64,000 nucleotides of DNA, taken from positions 97,086 through 161,085 of the forward strand of contig JAEZUR010000071.1 of assembly GCA_023420935.1 (NCBI GenBank). Reading direction: 5' to 3'. Below, piece after piece: positions 30,031-40,011 of the stretch. The translations under genes were made by a program, and so were the position numbers. Every line of letters starts with the position of its first letter. Position 1 is the first letter of the stretch. Origin of the DNA: Bacillota bacterium. GTDB taxonomy: Bacteria; Bacillota; Clostridia; Lachnospirales; Lachnospiraceae. Under the pieces are notes generated by a model. It had not been told where the DNA came from and did not search any database. It saw nothing but the letters and a program-made list of their open reading frames with translations.

Positions 30031-31650
30031 TTATGAGATGCCAACGCCTGCACTAGCATAACCGATGATATTTGTTGCAATTCCGTTTCCTGATACAACA
30101 GAAGCAGAAAATATGAGTAACAGTCTGGATCCTGCAGTTACTGGAATGGAAAGACCAGTAGCCGTTCCGCTCACTCTATCACCAATGGATATAACACCAG
30201 TTAGATTTGGTGCAAGGTTAACCAATGCTCCAGGTACAGCGGTAAAAGTATTACTTGATGATGTACCTCTGTACAGCTGAGCTCTAATCTGAATTGCAGA
30301 AGTGCCTAAATTAATACTTAAAGTTGAGCTAAAGAATGCGGACATTGAAGTAATAGTTCCATCACGTGGCATAGTAAATGCAAAATTGGGAATGGTAGTT
30401 GCATTAATTGCACCATTTACGATCTGAATGCCCGTTGCCGAATTTCCAAAACCAACAGCACCTGTTGTACCTACTAATCCACCAAGAATAGTAGTTAAAG
30501 TAATTACATTACCGGAAGCATAAGGGATTATAGCGGCAGCACCCGGAGTTCCTGGAGTTCCTTGAGGACCTTGAGGACCTTGAGGACCGGCAGGACCTTG
30601 AGGACCAGCGGAACCTTGAGGACCAGCGGAACCTTGAGGACCAGCAACACCTTGAGGACCGGCAGGACCTTGGAGACCTGTTTCACCCTGAGGGCCAGCA
30701 GGACCCACTGGACCAGCTACACCTTGAGGACCGATGGAACCCTGAAGGCCGGCAGGACCTTGAGGACCTTGTGGGCCTTGAAGTCCCTGCGCACCCGTTT
30801 CACCTGTCTCACCTTGAGGACCTAGAGGACCTTGAGGACCTTGGGGGCCTTGTAGACCGGCTTCACCTTGAGGACCTAGAGGACCTACGGGGCCTTGAGG
30901 ACCGGCAGGACCCTGAGCACCAGTGGCACCTGTCTCGCCCTGAGGACCTAGAGGGCCGGCAGGACCTTGTAAACCAGTAGCACCTGTTTCGCCCTGAGGA
31001 CCTTGAGGGCCGGCAGGACCCTGTAGACCAGTAGCACCTGTCTCGCCCTGAGGACCAGCAGCGCCAACGGAACCTTGAGGACCAGCAGGGCCTTGAGGAC
31101 CTTGGGATCCGGTTGCGCCTGTAGCACCAGTAGCACCCGTTTCGCCTTGAGGACCAGTGGCACCTGTTTCGCCTTGAGGTCCAGTGGCACCTGTTATACC
31201 TTGAGGACCAGTAGCACCTGTTTCACCCTGGGGACCTTGAGGTCCCTGAGGTCCTGGACATCCTTGAGGTCCCGGAGGTCCTGGATGTCCTTGAGGTCCC
31301 TGAGGTCCCGGACATCCTTGAGGTCCCTGAGGTCCCGGAGGTCCTGGAGGACAAGGGTGACAAGGAGGTTTACATGGATCAGGTTTACATGGATCAGGTT
31401 TACATGGATCGGGTTTGCAGTGATCAGGCTTACAGGGATCAGGCTTGCATGGATCGGGCTTGCATGGATCAGGTCTGTAAGGATCAGGCCTGTAGGGATC
31501 AGGTCTGTAGGGATCAGGTCTGTAAGGATCAGGATTGTTGCCATCCGGTCTTCCGGAATTCCATGGATCGTAATAATTTGTTGCTTTTACATCAGTTCTA
31601 TCTTGATTATCCGTATGAGAGTTATTTTTTTGAAAATGCCTATTATTCAT
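30031..31650 (-). CDS. Collagen-like spore-surface (exosporium-type) protein
   Basis: A 539-residue protein from the ATG at 31650 (AAAGGAG 7 bases before); an ATG 19 codons further up has no such site. Parts in order: a short polar N terminus; a hinge of repeated P-D-P-Y-R-P then P-D-P-C-K-P units (about residues 40-110); about 90 Gly-X-Y triplets (mostly G-P-Q, G-E-T, G-A-T); and a ~160-residue non-collagen C-terminal beta domain starting I-I-P-Y-A-S-G, similar to the BclB-like domain of exosporium glycoproteins. No signal peptide, as usual for spore-coat/exosporium proteins. Probable trimer. Confidence 0.85.
   Translation of the reverse strand: MNNRHFQKNNSHTDNQDRTDVKATNYYDPWNSGRPDGNNPDPYRPDPYRPDPYRPDPYRPDPCKPDPCKPDPCKPDHCKPDPCKPDPCKPDPCKPPCHPCPPGPPGPQGPQGCPGPQGPQGHPGPPGPQGCPGPQGPQGPQGETGATGPQGITGATGPQGETGATGPQGETGATGATGATGSQGPQGPAGPQGSVGAAGPQGETGATGLQGPAGPQGPQGETGATGLQGPAGPLGPQGETGATGAQGPAGPQGPVGPLGPQGEAGLQGPQGPQGPLGPQGETGETGAQGLQGPQGPQGPAGLQGSIGPQGVAGPVGPAGPQGETGLQGPAGPQGVAGPQGSAGPQGSAGPQGPAGPQGPQGPQGTPGTPGAAAIIPYASGNVITLTTILGGLVGTTGAVGFGNSATGIQIVNGAINATTIPNFAFTMPRDGTITSMSAFFSSTLSINLGTSAIQIRAQLYRGTSSSNTFTAVPGALVNLAPNLTGVISIGDRVSGTATGLSIPVTAGSRLLLIFSASVVSGNGIATNIIGYASAGVGIS
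30541..31360 (-). repeat. Gly-X-Y coding tandem repeat
   Basis: Nine-base repeats encoding the collagen-like triplets, with long near-identical runs encoding [10 protein letters not shown]. The number of triplets is likely to vary between strains through slippage. Confidence 0.8.
31365..31545 (-). repeat. 18-base repeats encoding the Pro-Asp-Pro hinge
   Basis: Consecutive 18-base units read P-D-P-(Y-R or C-K)-P. The shift from Tyr-Arg to Cys-Lys units occurs once, suggesting two local expansions. Confidence 0.75.
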
Positions 31651-32000
31651 ATCAAGACTCCTTTTCAATGAAATTGGATTTATTAATCCTACATTATAAT
31701 ACGACAAAAACTTTTATTTGTTCCTTGTTTTCTTTCATATTCGACGAGTTTAATAAAATTATGTGTTTAAAATATAGTATTAGACATAAAGAACCCTTTA
31801 CGCTTACAGAATAACTGCTTATGATGGTACTAAATATGTAAATCTGAAGGTGAACAGATTAATGTAAATATATAGATATTTGTATGCATAAAAAAACAAC
31901 TTGATTTCATAATTAGTAAGGGTTATTTTAATAACAGTATGGTATTATAATAATTGACAGAAAAGTTATTATTTGGACACAATTTAGAAGGAGAGAATTT
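31651..32000. other. Gene-free divergent region
   Basis: 350 bp between the collagen-like gene and the lipase gene. It holds the two ribosome sites, a short inverted repeat AATCTG/CAGATT (31841-31860), GTTATTTTAATAAC (31922-31935), and a TTGACA at 31954-31959 with no good -10. I could not identify a convincing sporulation promoter for the minus-strand gene. Confidence 0.5.
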
Positions 32001-32840
32001 ATGCCAAGTTTAATATTAGAAGGTGGTACGTTTCGACCAATCTTTAGTTGTGGAATCATGGATGCACTTTTGGAGCATGATGTCATGTTTCCATATTGCA
32101 TTGGTGTATCAGCAGGTATTGCAGACGGAAGTTCCTATATATCCAAACAAAGGGGAAGAAATCTTGATATTGCAATGAAGTATCGAAATGATAAACGCTA
32201 TATAGGACCCTCTAATTATCGCAAGTGTAGAAGTTTATTTGGTTTGGATTTTGTATTTGGAGAACTTCCTAAAAAGTTGGTGCCTTTTGACTGGGACACT
32301 TATAGAAAGTATGATGGAAGATTTCTTGTAGGTGTATCCAATGCATTTACAGGAGAAATTGAATATAAAGATGGGAAAGATATGGATGAAAATTTTATGA
32401 TGCTTCGTGCAACCTGCGCACTTCCATTGTTTTTTCCATCCATCGAATTAGACGGACAAAGATATTATGATGGTGGGTTGTGTGATCCTATTCCGGTTCG
32501 TAAAGCCATTGATGATGGAAATGAGAAACATTTGATTATATTAACTAGACCACAAGGTTATGTTAAAACTTTAGGTAGATCCAATCGTATAACAGCCAAG
32601 TTGCTACGTAAAAGGTATCCCAAATTAGAACATATTCTTCTTACCAGACATGAAGAATATAATAATACAGTGAAATTTTGTGAGGAATTGGAGAAGGAAG
32701 GTAAGGCTATTATATTAAGACCGAAGGCACCAATTGATAGTTTTGAGAAGGATACTAATAAATTAAAACAGGCATATGAGGAAGGTTATCAGTTGGCAAT
32801 GGCAAAGATGGAAGAAATTAAAAGGTTATTCTTAAATTAA
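32001..32840 (+). CDS. Patatin-like phospholipase
   Basis: A 279-residue protein with the patatin catalytic dyad: oxyanion-loop start L-E-G-G-T-F-R, nucleophile Ser37 in G-V-S-A-G, and Asp157 in D-G-G. No signal peptide, so cytoplasmic. Members hydrolyse acyl lipids; the substrate here is unknown. AGGAGAG precedes ATG. It ends 20 bp before the response-regulator gene, so it could be cotranscribed with the two-component system. Confidence 0.85.
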   Translation: MPSLILEGGTFRPIFSCGIMDALLEHDVMFPYCIGVSAGIADGSSYISKQRGRNLDIAMKYRNDKRYIGPSNYRKCRSLFGLDFVFGELPKKLVPFDWDTYRKYDGRFLVGVSNAFTGEIEYKDGKDMDENFMMLRATCALPLFFPSIELDGQRYYDGGLCDPIPVRKAIDDGNEKHLIILTRPQGYVKTLGRSNRITAKLLRKRYPKLEHILLTRHEEYNNTVKFCEELEKEGKAIILRPKAPIDSFEKDTNKLKQAYEEGYQLAMAKMEEIKRLFLN

Positions 32841-32860
32841 CACGAAATTGGGGTGATGGA

Positions 32861-34498
32861 ATGTTAAAGGTATTTTTAGTGGAAGATGAGGTTATTGTAA
32901 GGGAAGGTATTAAGAATAATATGAATTGGGAAGAGAATGGTTTTATATTCTGTGGTGAGGCAAGTGATGGAGAGCTTGCATATCCGCAGATACAAAAACT
33001 ATGTCCTGATATCATTATCACAGATATTAAAATGCCATTTATGGATGGCTTAGAATTAAGCAGACTTGTGAAGAAAGAAATGCCTTTGGTTAAAATAATT
33101 ATACTGAGTGGATATGATGATTTTGCGTATGCCAAAGAAGCAATCAGTATTGGAATAACAGATTATTTATTAAAGCCCATTGCTGGGGCTGAATTACTTA
33201 AGGCTGTTAGGGCAGTCGGAGATACCATTCTATCCGAGCAAGAGGAACGAAAAAAGTTAGAACAGATAAAACAAGATGTTGTGATGAAAGAGGATTTAGA
33301 ACGAAGAGACTTTTTCAGCCATATCATAAACTTAGACATGCCTGTTTCTAAATTATTAGAAAAAGGGAAAAGACTTCAGATTGATTTAAGTGCGCCTGTG
33401 TATAATGTGGTTCTATTTAAGATTTGGAAACAGAATGGAGCTTCTGATGAAATTGAAGAATATTCCGCTGAAGTAATTGAAATTGAACAAAAGATTCGAA
33501 ATCTGATCCATGGGAAACATAATATTATTTCATTTGTCCAAGTAATTGATGGTTCTATTTACTTAATAAAGGGTAATGATAAAAATGAAGTGGAAAATAT
33601 TATAAAAAGTTATTTGGATCAGTTTAGTTCAATTATCAGTGGTTATGATAATATCCATTATTTTGGTGGAGTAGGGCAACGAGTAGAGCGGTTAAGAGAG
33701 ATTACACTTTCTTTTAACAAAGCCAATAAAGCTTTTGCCTATCGCTATATTTTTGAACCAGATCAGATCATTAGACATGATACCATAAGAGATTATCGTA
33801 TGAATAATGATCCTGAGATTAGTTTGAAATCTATTGATATGGGTAAATTAAATAAAAAATTAATTGAAGGTTTCTTGCGAAAAGGTTTAAAGAATGAAGT
33901 TTCATACTTTATAGATGATTATACTCATAGCCTTGGTGCAGAGAATATTGATTCTTATCTTTTCCGCCAATATATTGCTATGGATATTTATTTTAGTACG
34001 GCTGCATTTGTGGAGCAGTTAGGTTACAGTGCTGATGTTATTATGGAGGTTTGCGGTGATATCAGCCAATTTACTGCTGGTTTATCCTCTGTAATTGAAA
34101 CCAAAGAATATCTAGCCAAGTTATTAAGTGAAGCCATTGTTTTAAGAGATGCTGTATCGCTAAAGAAGTATAATATATTATTAGAAAAAGCGAAGGAATA
34201 TATTGAGATACATTATGTAGATGAGGATATTTCTCTGAATGCGGTGGCTGCTAGTGTAAATGTCAGTCCCAGTCATTTTAGTATGATTTTTAGTCAAGAG
34301 ATTGGTCAGACATTTATCGAATACTTAACCAGAATTCGAATGGAAAAAGCAATGGAGTTATTAAGATGTACGGATATGAAAACCTCACAAGTAGGTTATG
34401 AAGTGGGCTATAAGGATTCACATTATTTTAGCTATCTATTTAAGAAGAATTTAGGTATTACACCGAAAGAGTACCGTCAAAGTAATCTGAAAAGATAG
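32861..34498 (+). CDS. AraC-type response regulator (YesN-like)
   Basis: A 545-residue protein. The receiver domain (1-125) has acidic residues E8-D9, phospho-acceptor Asp55 in I-T-D-I-K-M-P and a conserved Lys near 105 in L-L-K-P. A ~300-residue linker follows, then two AraC helix-turn-helix motifs (~445-545) ending G-I-T-P-K-E-Y-R. It is 10 bp upstream of its sensor kinase gene and upstream of a sugar ABC operon it probably controls. Confidence 0.92.
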   Translation: MLKVFLVEDEVIVREGIKNNMNWEENGFIFCGEASDGELAYPQIQKLCPDIIITDIKMPFMDGLELSRLVKKEMPLVKIIILSGYDDFAYAKEAISIGITDYLLKPIAGAELLKAVRAVGDTILSEQEERKKLEQIKQDVVMKEDLERRDFFSHIINLDMPVSKLLEKGKRLQIDLSAPVYNVVLFKIWKQNGASDEIEEYSAEVIEIEQKIRNLIHGKHNIISFVQVIDGSIYLIKGNDKNEVENIIKSYLDQFSSIISGYDNIHYFGGVGQRVERLREITLSFNKANKAFAYRYIFEPDQIIRHDTIRDYRMNNDPEISLKSIDMGKLNKKLIEGFLRKGLKNEVSYFIDDYTHSLGAENIDSYLFRQYIAMDIYFSTAAFVEQLGYSADVIMEVCGDISQFTAGLSSVIETKEYLAKLLSEAIVLRDAVSLKKYNILLEKAKEYIEIHYVDEDISLNAVAASVNVSPSHFSMIFSQEIGQTFIEYLTRIRMEKAMELLRCTDMKTSQVGYEVGYKDSHYFSYLFKKNLGITPKEYRQSNLKR

Positions 34499-34508
34499 GA
34501 GGATACAT

Positions 34509-36038
34509 GTGAGATCAGAATTTAATCTAAAGAAGACACTTAACTTAAAAAAGAAATTGCAACTAACTATTTTACTTACTACGGTTCCACTTATGTTGCT
34601 ATCTATCTTTTTGCTTTACCAGATGCGAACTTACAGTAGTGATTATAATAAAATAGTAAAAAATATTACAGCTGCCAATCAGATTAACATTGATTTTAAA
34701 AAGAAAATTGATGACAAGATGTATTACATAATTATCGGAAATACAAGTTTTGAAGAAGAAAAGCCATATGATGACCTTGATATGGCTTTTAAAATTACGG
34801 ACACATTAACGAAGAATACCAGTGTTCATGAAAATGTTAGAAGACTAAAGAGTATTCAGAGAAATATTAAAGTTTTAAGAAAACATATAGGCAGGGTAGA
34901 AGAAAATCTGGTGTCCGAATCGGTTATATATCCAGGCGAACGAATTAGCCATGACATTGCACATAGCAATATAGAAAATGGAGTGTTAGAAGAACCAAGT
35001 GTAACCGATGCTAACTTAAGTATATTCGAAAATGACATTCAAATTCTATCTACCTTGATTAAGGAAGGAATACAAGAATACATATATTATGAAAGCCAAG
35101 CCATGGAGACAGTACGTGCAAATATAGATCAAAACAGCCAGACAACGATACGTATCAGTATCATTGCATTCGCGATCATTGTGTTATTTGCGTTTATGGC
35201 TATCCTTGCCATTACGGAAAGTATTGCCAAACCAGTTCGGCATTTATGTGATATTACGAACCAGGTAGCAAAAGGTAATCTGGATGCCAGAGTAGAAAAG
35301 GTTGAGAATACAACAGAAGAGATTGGCATTCTAAATGAAAGTTTGAACTATATGATTGAGAAGATCGGTAGCTTAATCACAGATGTGAAAACAGAACAAC
35401 TAAATCTTAGAGTAACGGAATTAAAGTTATTACAAGCACAGATTAACCCTCATTTCTTATATAATACATTGGACACTATCATATGGCTGGCAGAATCGGG
35501 AGATAAACAAGCGGTGGTTGATATGGTTTCTGCACTGTCTAACTTTTTCAGAACCAGTCTTAGCAATGGACAAGACAGAGTTACATTAGAGTCGGAGGAA
35601 ATGCATATAAGAAGTTATCTTCAGATTCAACAAGTTAGGTATCAAGATATTTTAGAATATGAGATAGATATTCCAGAAGAATTAAGGCATTATGACATGT
35701 TAAAGTTGACGTTGCAGCCGATTGTCGAAAATGCATTATACCATGGAATTAAGAATAAACGAGGAAAAGGAAGAATTACCATTCGTGCTTCTTATGAAAA
35801 AGAACAAATTATCATTCGTATACAAGATAATGGTATTGGAATGCAAGAAGAGGAACTGCTTAGGTTAAGAGCAAGTATGATGAAACAACCTTCCAATGAT
35901 AGTAACATGGGTATTGGATTATTTAATGTAAATGAGAGGATTCGACTAAATTATGGAGCCCAATATGGATTGAAAATAGACAGTACTTATCAAAGGGGAA
36001 CAGAGGTCACAATTTATCTACCAGCAGCATTATCATAA
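34509..36038 (+). CDS. Sensor histidine kinase (YesM-like)
   Basis: A 509-residue membrane kinase starting with GTG after AGGAGG. Two membrane helices (residues ~17-40 and ~213-237) flank a ~170-residue extracellular, mostly helical sensor part; then HAMP, the LytS/YesM-type kinase domain with phospho-His315 in A-Q-I-N-P-H-F-L-Y-N-T-L-D, and an ATPase domain with Q-P-I-V-E-N-A-L-Y-H-G and D-N-G-I-G-M. It pairs with the preceding response regulator. The signal is probably a sugar, alone or with the binding protein downstream; inferred from neighbours. Confidence 0.92.
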   Translation: MRSEFNLKKTLNLKKKLQLTILLTTVPLMLLSIFLLYQMRTYSSDYNKIVKNITAANQINIDFKKKIDDKMYYIIIGNTSFEEEKPYDDLDMAFKITDTLTKNTSVHENVRRLKSIQRNIKVLRKHIGRVEENLVSESVIYPGERISHDIAHSNIENGVLEEPSVTDANLSIFENDIQILSTLIKEGIQEYIYYESQAMETVRANIDQNSQTTIRISIIAFAIIVLFAFMAILAITESIAKPVRHLCDITNQVAKGNLDARVEKVENTTEEIGILNESLNYMIEKIGSLITDVKTEQLNLRVTELKLLQAQINPHFLYNTLDTIIWLAESGDKQAVVDMVSALSNFFRTSLSNGQDRVTLESEEMHIRSYLQIQQVRYQDILEYEIDIPEELRHYDMLKLTLQPIVENALYHGIKNKRGKGRITIRASYEKEQIIIRIQDNGIGMQEEELLRLRASMMKQPSNDSNMGIGLFNVNERIRLNYGAQYGLKIDSTYQRGTEVTIYLPAALS

Positions 36039-36129
36039 AAAAATAAACATTTAAAATAAAATAATTAACTTTTTACTCACCTTTATAGAATATCCATAAA
36101 ATATCAAAGTTTTCTCAAAAGATAATTCA

Positions 36130-36210
36130 TTGTTTTTCATGGGAACTTACAATAGAATACATAGTGTAAACAGCGCAATACAAACAGATTGGGGTAAGTT
36201 TTGTATTGTG
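36130..36210 (+). promoter_or_regulatory. Promoter and leader hairpin of the furanose-type ABC operon
   Basis: TTGTTT at 36130-36135, 17-bp spacer, TAGAAT at 36153-36158. In the leader CAATACAAA (36176-36184) pairs with TTTGTATTG (36200-36208). The weak -35 suits activation by the AraC-type regulator upstream. Confidence 0.55.
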
Positions 36211-36241
36211 AATAAGATTTATATCACAAGGAGGAAATGGT

Positions 36242-37321
36242 ATGAAAACAGTTAGAAAAGTATTGGCATTGGTTATGGTTATGATGTTAACAATGGCTAT
36301 GTGGGGATGTGGTCAGAAAAATGAAACTGCATCAGGAAATGCGGAAGCAACCAAAGATGCAGCAGCTGACACCAAAGCAACAGATGCAGCGGATGACTCA
36401 GCGGCTACAACAGATGCAGCAGCATCCGATGAATTAATTGTAATTGGATTTTCACAAGTTGGTGCAGAAAGTGATTGGCGTGTTGCAAATACAGAATCTA
36501 TGCAAAGCACTCTTTCAGCAGAAAATGGTTTTGAATTGATTTTCTCTGATGCACAACAAAAACAAGAAAATCAGATTAAAGCAATCAGAAACTTTATTTC
36601 TCAGGATGTTGATGTAATTGCTTTAGCACCAGTTGTAGAAACTGGTTGGGAAACAGTTCTTGGTGAAGCAAAAGATGCCGGAATACCAGTTATTATCGTG
36701 GATAGAATGATCGATGTAACAGATGACTCTCTCTATACTTGCTGGGTAGGTTCCGACTTCTTACAAGAAGGTTATGATGCTGTAGATTGGTTAGTTGGAT
36801 ATATGGATGGACTTGGAAGAGGAAACGAAGACCTTAATGTTGCAATGTTACAGGGTACTATTGGTGCATCTGCTGAGATTGGACGTACAAAAGGTGTAGA
36901 AGAAAAACTTGCTGAACATAAGAATTATAAATTAGTATTAAAACAGACTGGTGAATTTACTCAGGCAAAAGGCCAGGAAGTTATGGAATCCTTCCTTAAA
37001 TCAGGAGAAGACATTGATATCGTAATTGCACAAAATGATAATATGGCATTTGGAGCAATAGATGCAATTAAGGCAGTTGGTAAGGTACCTGGAAAAGATA
37101 TTATTATTGTTTCATTTGATGCTGTGCATGCTGCGTTTGAATCTATGATCGCAGGAGATATGAATGTATCCGTAGAATGTAATCCTTTACATGGACCAAA
37201 GGTAGCTGAGATTGCAAAATCAATTATGGCTGGTCAAGAAGTAACTAAAATGCAGTATGTTGAGGAAGATGTTTTCCCAGCTGATACAGCAAAAGACATT
37301 ATTGATACACGTGCTTATTAA
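36242..37321 (+). CDS. Sugar ABC transporter binding lipoprotein (YtfQ-like)
   Basis: A 359-residue lipoprotein: signal peptide with lipidated Cys23 (M-W-G-C-G), an Ala/Asp/Thr-rich linker to ~65, and a periplasmic-binding-protein fold of the ribose/galactofuranose type (I-V-I-G-F-S-Q-V-G-A-E-S-D-W-R; Q-D-V-D-V-I-A-L-A-P; I-V-I-A-Q-N-D-N-M-A-F-G-A). These segments resemble E. coli YtfQ, which binds galactofuranose and arabinofuranose. Together with two different permeases downstream this suggests a furanose importer. Own promoter; a hairpin follows. Confidence 0.85.
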   Translation: MKTVRKVLALVMVMMLTMAMWGCGQKNETASGNAEATKDAAADTKATDAADDSAATTDAAASDELIVIGFSQVGAESDWRVANTESMQSTLSAENGFELIFSDAQQKQENQIKAIRNFISQDVDVIALAPVVETGWETVLGEAKDAGIPVIIVDRMIDVTDDSLYTCWVGSDFLQEGYDAVDWLVGYMDGLGRGNEDLNVAMLQGTIGASAEIGRTKGVEEKLAEHKNYKLVLKQTGEFTQAKGQEVMESFLKSGEDIDIVIAQNDNMAFGAIDAIKAVGKVPGKDIIIVSFDAVHAAFESMIAGDMNVSVECNPLHGPKVAEIAKSIMAGQEVTKMQYVEEDVFPADTAKDIIDTRAY

Positions 37322-37344
37322 TAAAATAAATCCTTAGATGAACC

Positions 37345-37374
37345 AACGGAGAACCATCCTCATGGTTCTCCGTT
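37345..37374 (+). terminator. Hairpin between binding protein and ATPase genes
   Basis: 13-bp perfect stem, 37345-37357 with 37362-37374, loop CCTC, weak T-tract. It probably lets the binding protein mRNA exceed that of the membrane parts. Confidence 0.7.
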
Positions 37375-37433
37375 TCACTTAAAAATGCTACTACCAATGA
37401 TCAGCAATGATCTAGAATTAAGGAGGAGTCCAC

Positions 37434-38966
37434 ATGGATAATCAGAAAAAAGAAATTCTGACCATGCGCCATATCAATAAAAATTTCCCAGGTGTTGTTG
37501 CTTTATCTAATGTAGACTTCACATTAAGAGCAGGTGAAATACATGCTCTTATGGGCGAGAATGGCGCTGGTAAATCAACATTAATAAAGGTATTAACAGG
37601 CGTTGAAGAATTTGAAACTGGAGAAATTAGAATCGAAGGGATTAATAAAGCGATTATTAATAAATCTCCACAAGAAGCACAAAGTAATGGGATTAGTACG
37701 GTTTATCAAGAAGTTAACTTATGTCCCAACTTATCTGTAGCGGAAAATATTTTTATAGGAAGAGAGCCAAAGAAATTAGGTAAAATTGATTGGAAAACCA
37801 TTAATAAAAAATCAAGAGAAATACTAGCTAATCTGAATATTGATCTTGATGTAACAAAAACCCTTGAAAATTATTCTGTAGCCATACAGCAAATGGTTGC
37901 TATAGCCAGAGCGGTTGATATTTCAGCTAAGGTTTTAATTCTGGATGAACCAACCTCAAGTTTAGATGAATTTGAAGTTGCGAAATTATTTAAGGTTATG
38001 AATAAACTGAAAGAAGATGGAATAGGAATTATTTTTGTAACACATTTCTTAGAGCAGGTTTATGAGGTGTGCGATAGAATAACCGTACTTCGAAATGGTT
38101 CATTAGTTGGTGAATATGAAATTAATAATCTACCAAGAGTTCAACTTGTTGCTAAAATGATGGGAAAAGATTTTGATGATTTGGCAGCAATCAAAAAAAC
38201 TTCTGGTGAGAATGGAAATAGAAAAGAAAAATCCATTATCGTGGATGCTAAGGGATTAGCTCATGAAGGTACTATGAAACCATTTAACCTTCAAATACAA
38301 AAGGGCGAAGTGGTTGGGCTATCAGGTTTGCTTGGTTCAGGAAGATCTGAACTAGCTAGAGTCTTATATGGTGCGGATAAGGCAGATAAAGGTGATCTTA
38401 AAGTGAATGGAAATGCAGTAAATATTGAAGCACCCATTGATGCAATGAAAGTTGGTATGGCTTTTTGTCCAGAAAACAGAAAAGAAGAAGGCATCATAAC
38501 AGATCTATCCGTAAGAGAAAATATAATACTTGCGTTACAAGCCAAACGAGGAATGTTTCATTTGATTAGTAAAAAGGAGCAAGATGAGTTCACGGATAAG
38601 TACATTGATCTGCTTCAAATTAAAACAGCAGATCGTGAAGTTCCAATTAAAACATTAAGTGGAGGTAACCAACAGAAGGTTATATTAGGAAGATGGTTAC
38701 TAACAGAACCAGACTTTCTAATCTTAGATGAACCTACTAGAGGTATCGATGTTGGAACGAAGACGGAGATTCAAAAACTAGTGGTAAAATTAGCAGATGG
38801 TGGTATGTCAGTTATGTTCATATCTTCGGAAATAGAGGAAATGATACGTACTTGTAACAAAATGATTGTTATGAGAGATGGAAGCAAAGTTGGTGAATTA
38901 AGCCAAGGAGAAGTTTCTCAAGAAGGTGTAATGAAGGCCATAGCAGGAGGTGGAGCAAATGAATGA
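37434..38966 (+). CDS. Sugar ABC transporter ATPase (tandem, YtfR-like)
   Basis: A 510-residue protein with two ATPase halves. The first has Walker A G-E-N-G-A-G-K-S-T and Walker B L-I-L-D-E-P-T; its signature loop reads E-N-Y-S-V-A-I-Q-Q, a variant common in this family. The second half has a changed Walker A (S-G-L-L-G-S-G-R-S-E) and intact L-S-G-G-N-Q-Q-K plus L-I-L-D-E-P-T-R-G-I-D, the normal pattern for RbsA/YtfR-type ATPases. AGGAGG upstream. It overlaps the next gene by 8 bp. Confidence 0.93.
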   Translation: MDNQKKEILTMRHINKNFPGVVALSNVDFTLRAGEIHALMGENGAGKSTLIKVLTGVEEFETGEIRIEGINKAIINKSPQEAQSNGISTVYQEVNLCPNLSVAENIFIGREPKKLGKIDWKTINKKSREILANLNIDLDVTKTLENYSVAIQQMVAIARAVDISAKVLILDEPTSSLDEFEVAKLFKVMNKLKEDGIGIIFVTHFLEQVYEVCDRITVLRNGSLVGEYEINNLPRVQLVAKMMGKDFDDLAAIKKTSGENGNRKEKSIIVDAKGLAHEGTMKPFNLQIQKGEVVGLSGLLGSGRSELARVLYGADKADKGDLKVNGNAVNIEAPIDAMKVGMAFCPENRKEEGIITDLSVRENIILALQAKRGMFHLISKKEQDEFTDKYIDLLQIKTADREVPIKTLSGGNQQKVILGRWLLTEPDFLILDEPTRGIDVGTKTEIQKLVVKLADGGMSVMFISSEIEEMIRTCNKMIVMRDGSKVGELSQGEVSQEGVMKAIAGGGANE

Positions 38967-40011
38967 TGTAATAAAATATTGGAAGAAGATCTCCAGTTAC
39001 CGTTTATTTTGGCCACTGGTATGCTTGTGTATCGTATTGCTGGCAAACTTATTAAAAACACCGTCTTTTTTTCAGATTACAGTTAAAAATGGAGTTTTTT
39101 ATGGTTATCTAATAGATATTATTAATCGATCCAGTGAACTTATTATATTAGCAGTGGGAATGACTTTAGTTGCGGCTTCCTCGGGTGGAACAGATATCTC
39201 GGTTGGGGCAGTCAGTGCGCTAGCGGGAACAGTATGCATTTTCTTTTTGGGAACTAGTGATTCTTATAAGCTCCCATATATAATAGGTGTTTTAGGAGCA
39301 ATTGCAATCGGTACACTATGTGGAATGTGGAATGGATTCTTGGTTGCGAAGATGAAGATACAACCAATGGTAGCAACTTTGATTCTATTTACTGCAGGAC
39401 GAGGTATGGCTCAGTTAATCACAGGTGGCAATCAATGGTATGTGAAAGTAGAATCGTTTAAATTCCTAGGTAATTCTATACCCGGAGTTCCACTTCCAAC
39501 GCCTATTTTTGTTGCTATCATAGCAGTCTTAATTACAGTAGTATTCCTAAAGAAAACGGCATTAGGTATGTACATAGAGGCCGTGGGTATTAATTCCAAG
39601 GCGTCCAGATTAGTTGGTCTTAATTCTATCGTAATACAATTTTTAACTTATGCATTTTGCGGGCTATGTGCAGGTATCGCTGGTCTTATTATAACTTCAA
39701 GAATCGGATCTATTGATGGAAATAATGCAGGATTAAATATGGAACTAGATGCTATTTTAGCAGTAGCATTAGGTGGAAATAGTCTAGGTGGTGGTAAATT
39801 TTCAATTGCAGGAAGTGTAATTGGTGCGATTACCATTCAAGCGCTTACCACATCCCTATACGCTATGAAGGTTACAGCAGATCAGCTTCCTGTATATAAA
39901 GCTGTTGTTGTTATTATTATAGTTGCACTGCAATCACCTGAACTCCAGAAAATAATAAAACAGGTAAAGAATAAGACTGTAAAACAGGAACTTGGAAAGA
40001 AGGTGGCATAA
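38959..40011 (+). CDS. Sugar ABC transporter permease (YtfT-like)
   Basis: A 350-residue protein with about nine to ten membrane segments and the family signature T-D-I-S-V-G-A-V-S-A-L-A-G, later A-V-A-L-G-G-N-S-L-G-G-G. The ATG at 38959 follows AGGAGG at 38945-38950; an in-frame GTG at 38950 is inside that site and is rejected. It overlaps the ATPase stop and is fused by a shared base to the second permease gene. Likely forms a heterodimer with it. Confidence 0.88.
   Translation: MNDVIKYWKKISSYRLFWPLVCLCIVLLANLLKTPSFFQITVKNGVFYGYLIDIINRSSELIILAVGMTLVAASSGGTDISVGAVSALAGTVCIFFLGTSDSYKLPYIIGVLGAIAIGTLCGMWNGFLVAKMKIQPMVATLILFTAGRGMAQLITGGNQWYVKVESFKFLGNSIPGVPLPTPIFVAIIAVLITVVFLKKTALGMYIEAVGINSKASRLVGLNSIVIQFLTYAFCGLCAGIAGLIITSRIGSIDGNNAGLNMELDAILAVALGGNSLGGGKFSIAGSVIGAITIQALTTSLYAMKVTADQLPVYKAVVVIIIVALQSPELQKIIKQVKNKTVKQELGKKVA

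Noticed and set aside
31365..31545. CRISPR-like or satellite tandem repeat
   Set aside because: The units are contiguous 18-mers in frame with the protein, without spacers; they encode a hexapeptide hinge.
30562..31814. Several long open frames on the plus strand opposite the collagen-like gene
   Set aside because: They arise from the Gly-X-Y and Pro-Asp-Pro codon repeats read in other frames, are made of simple repeated residues and lack ribosome sites.
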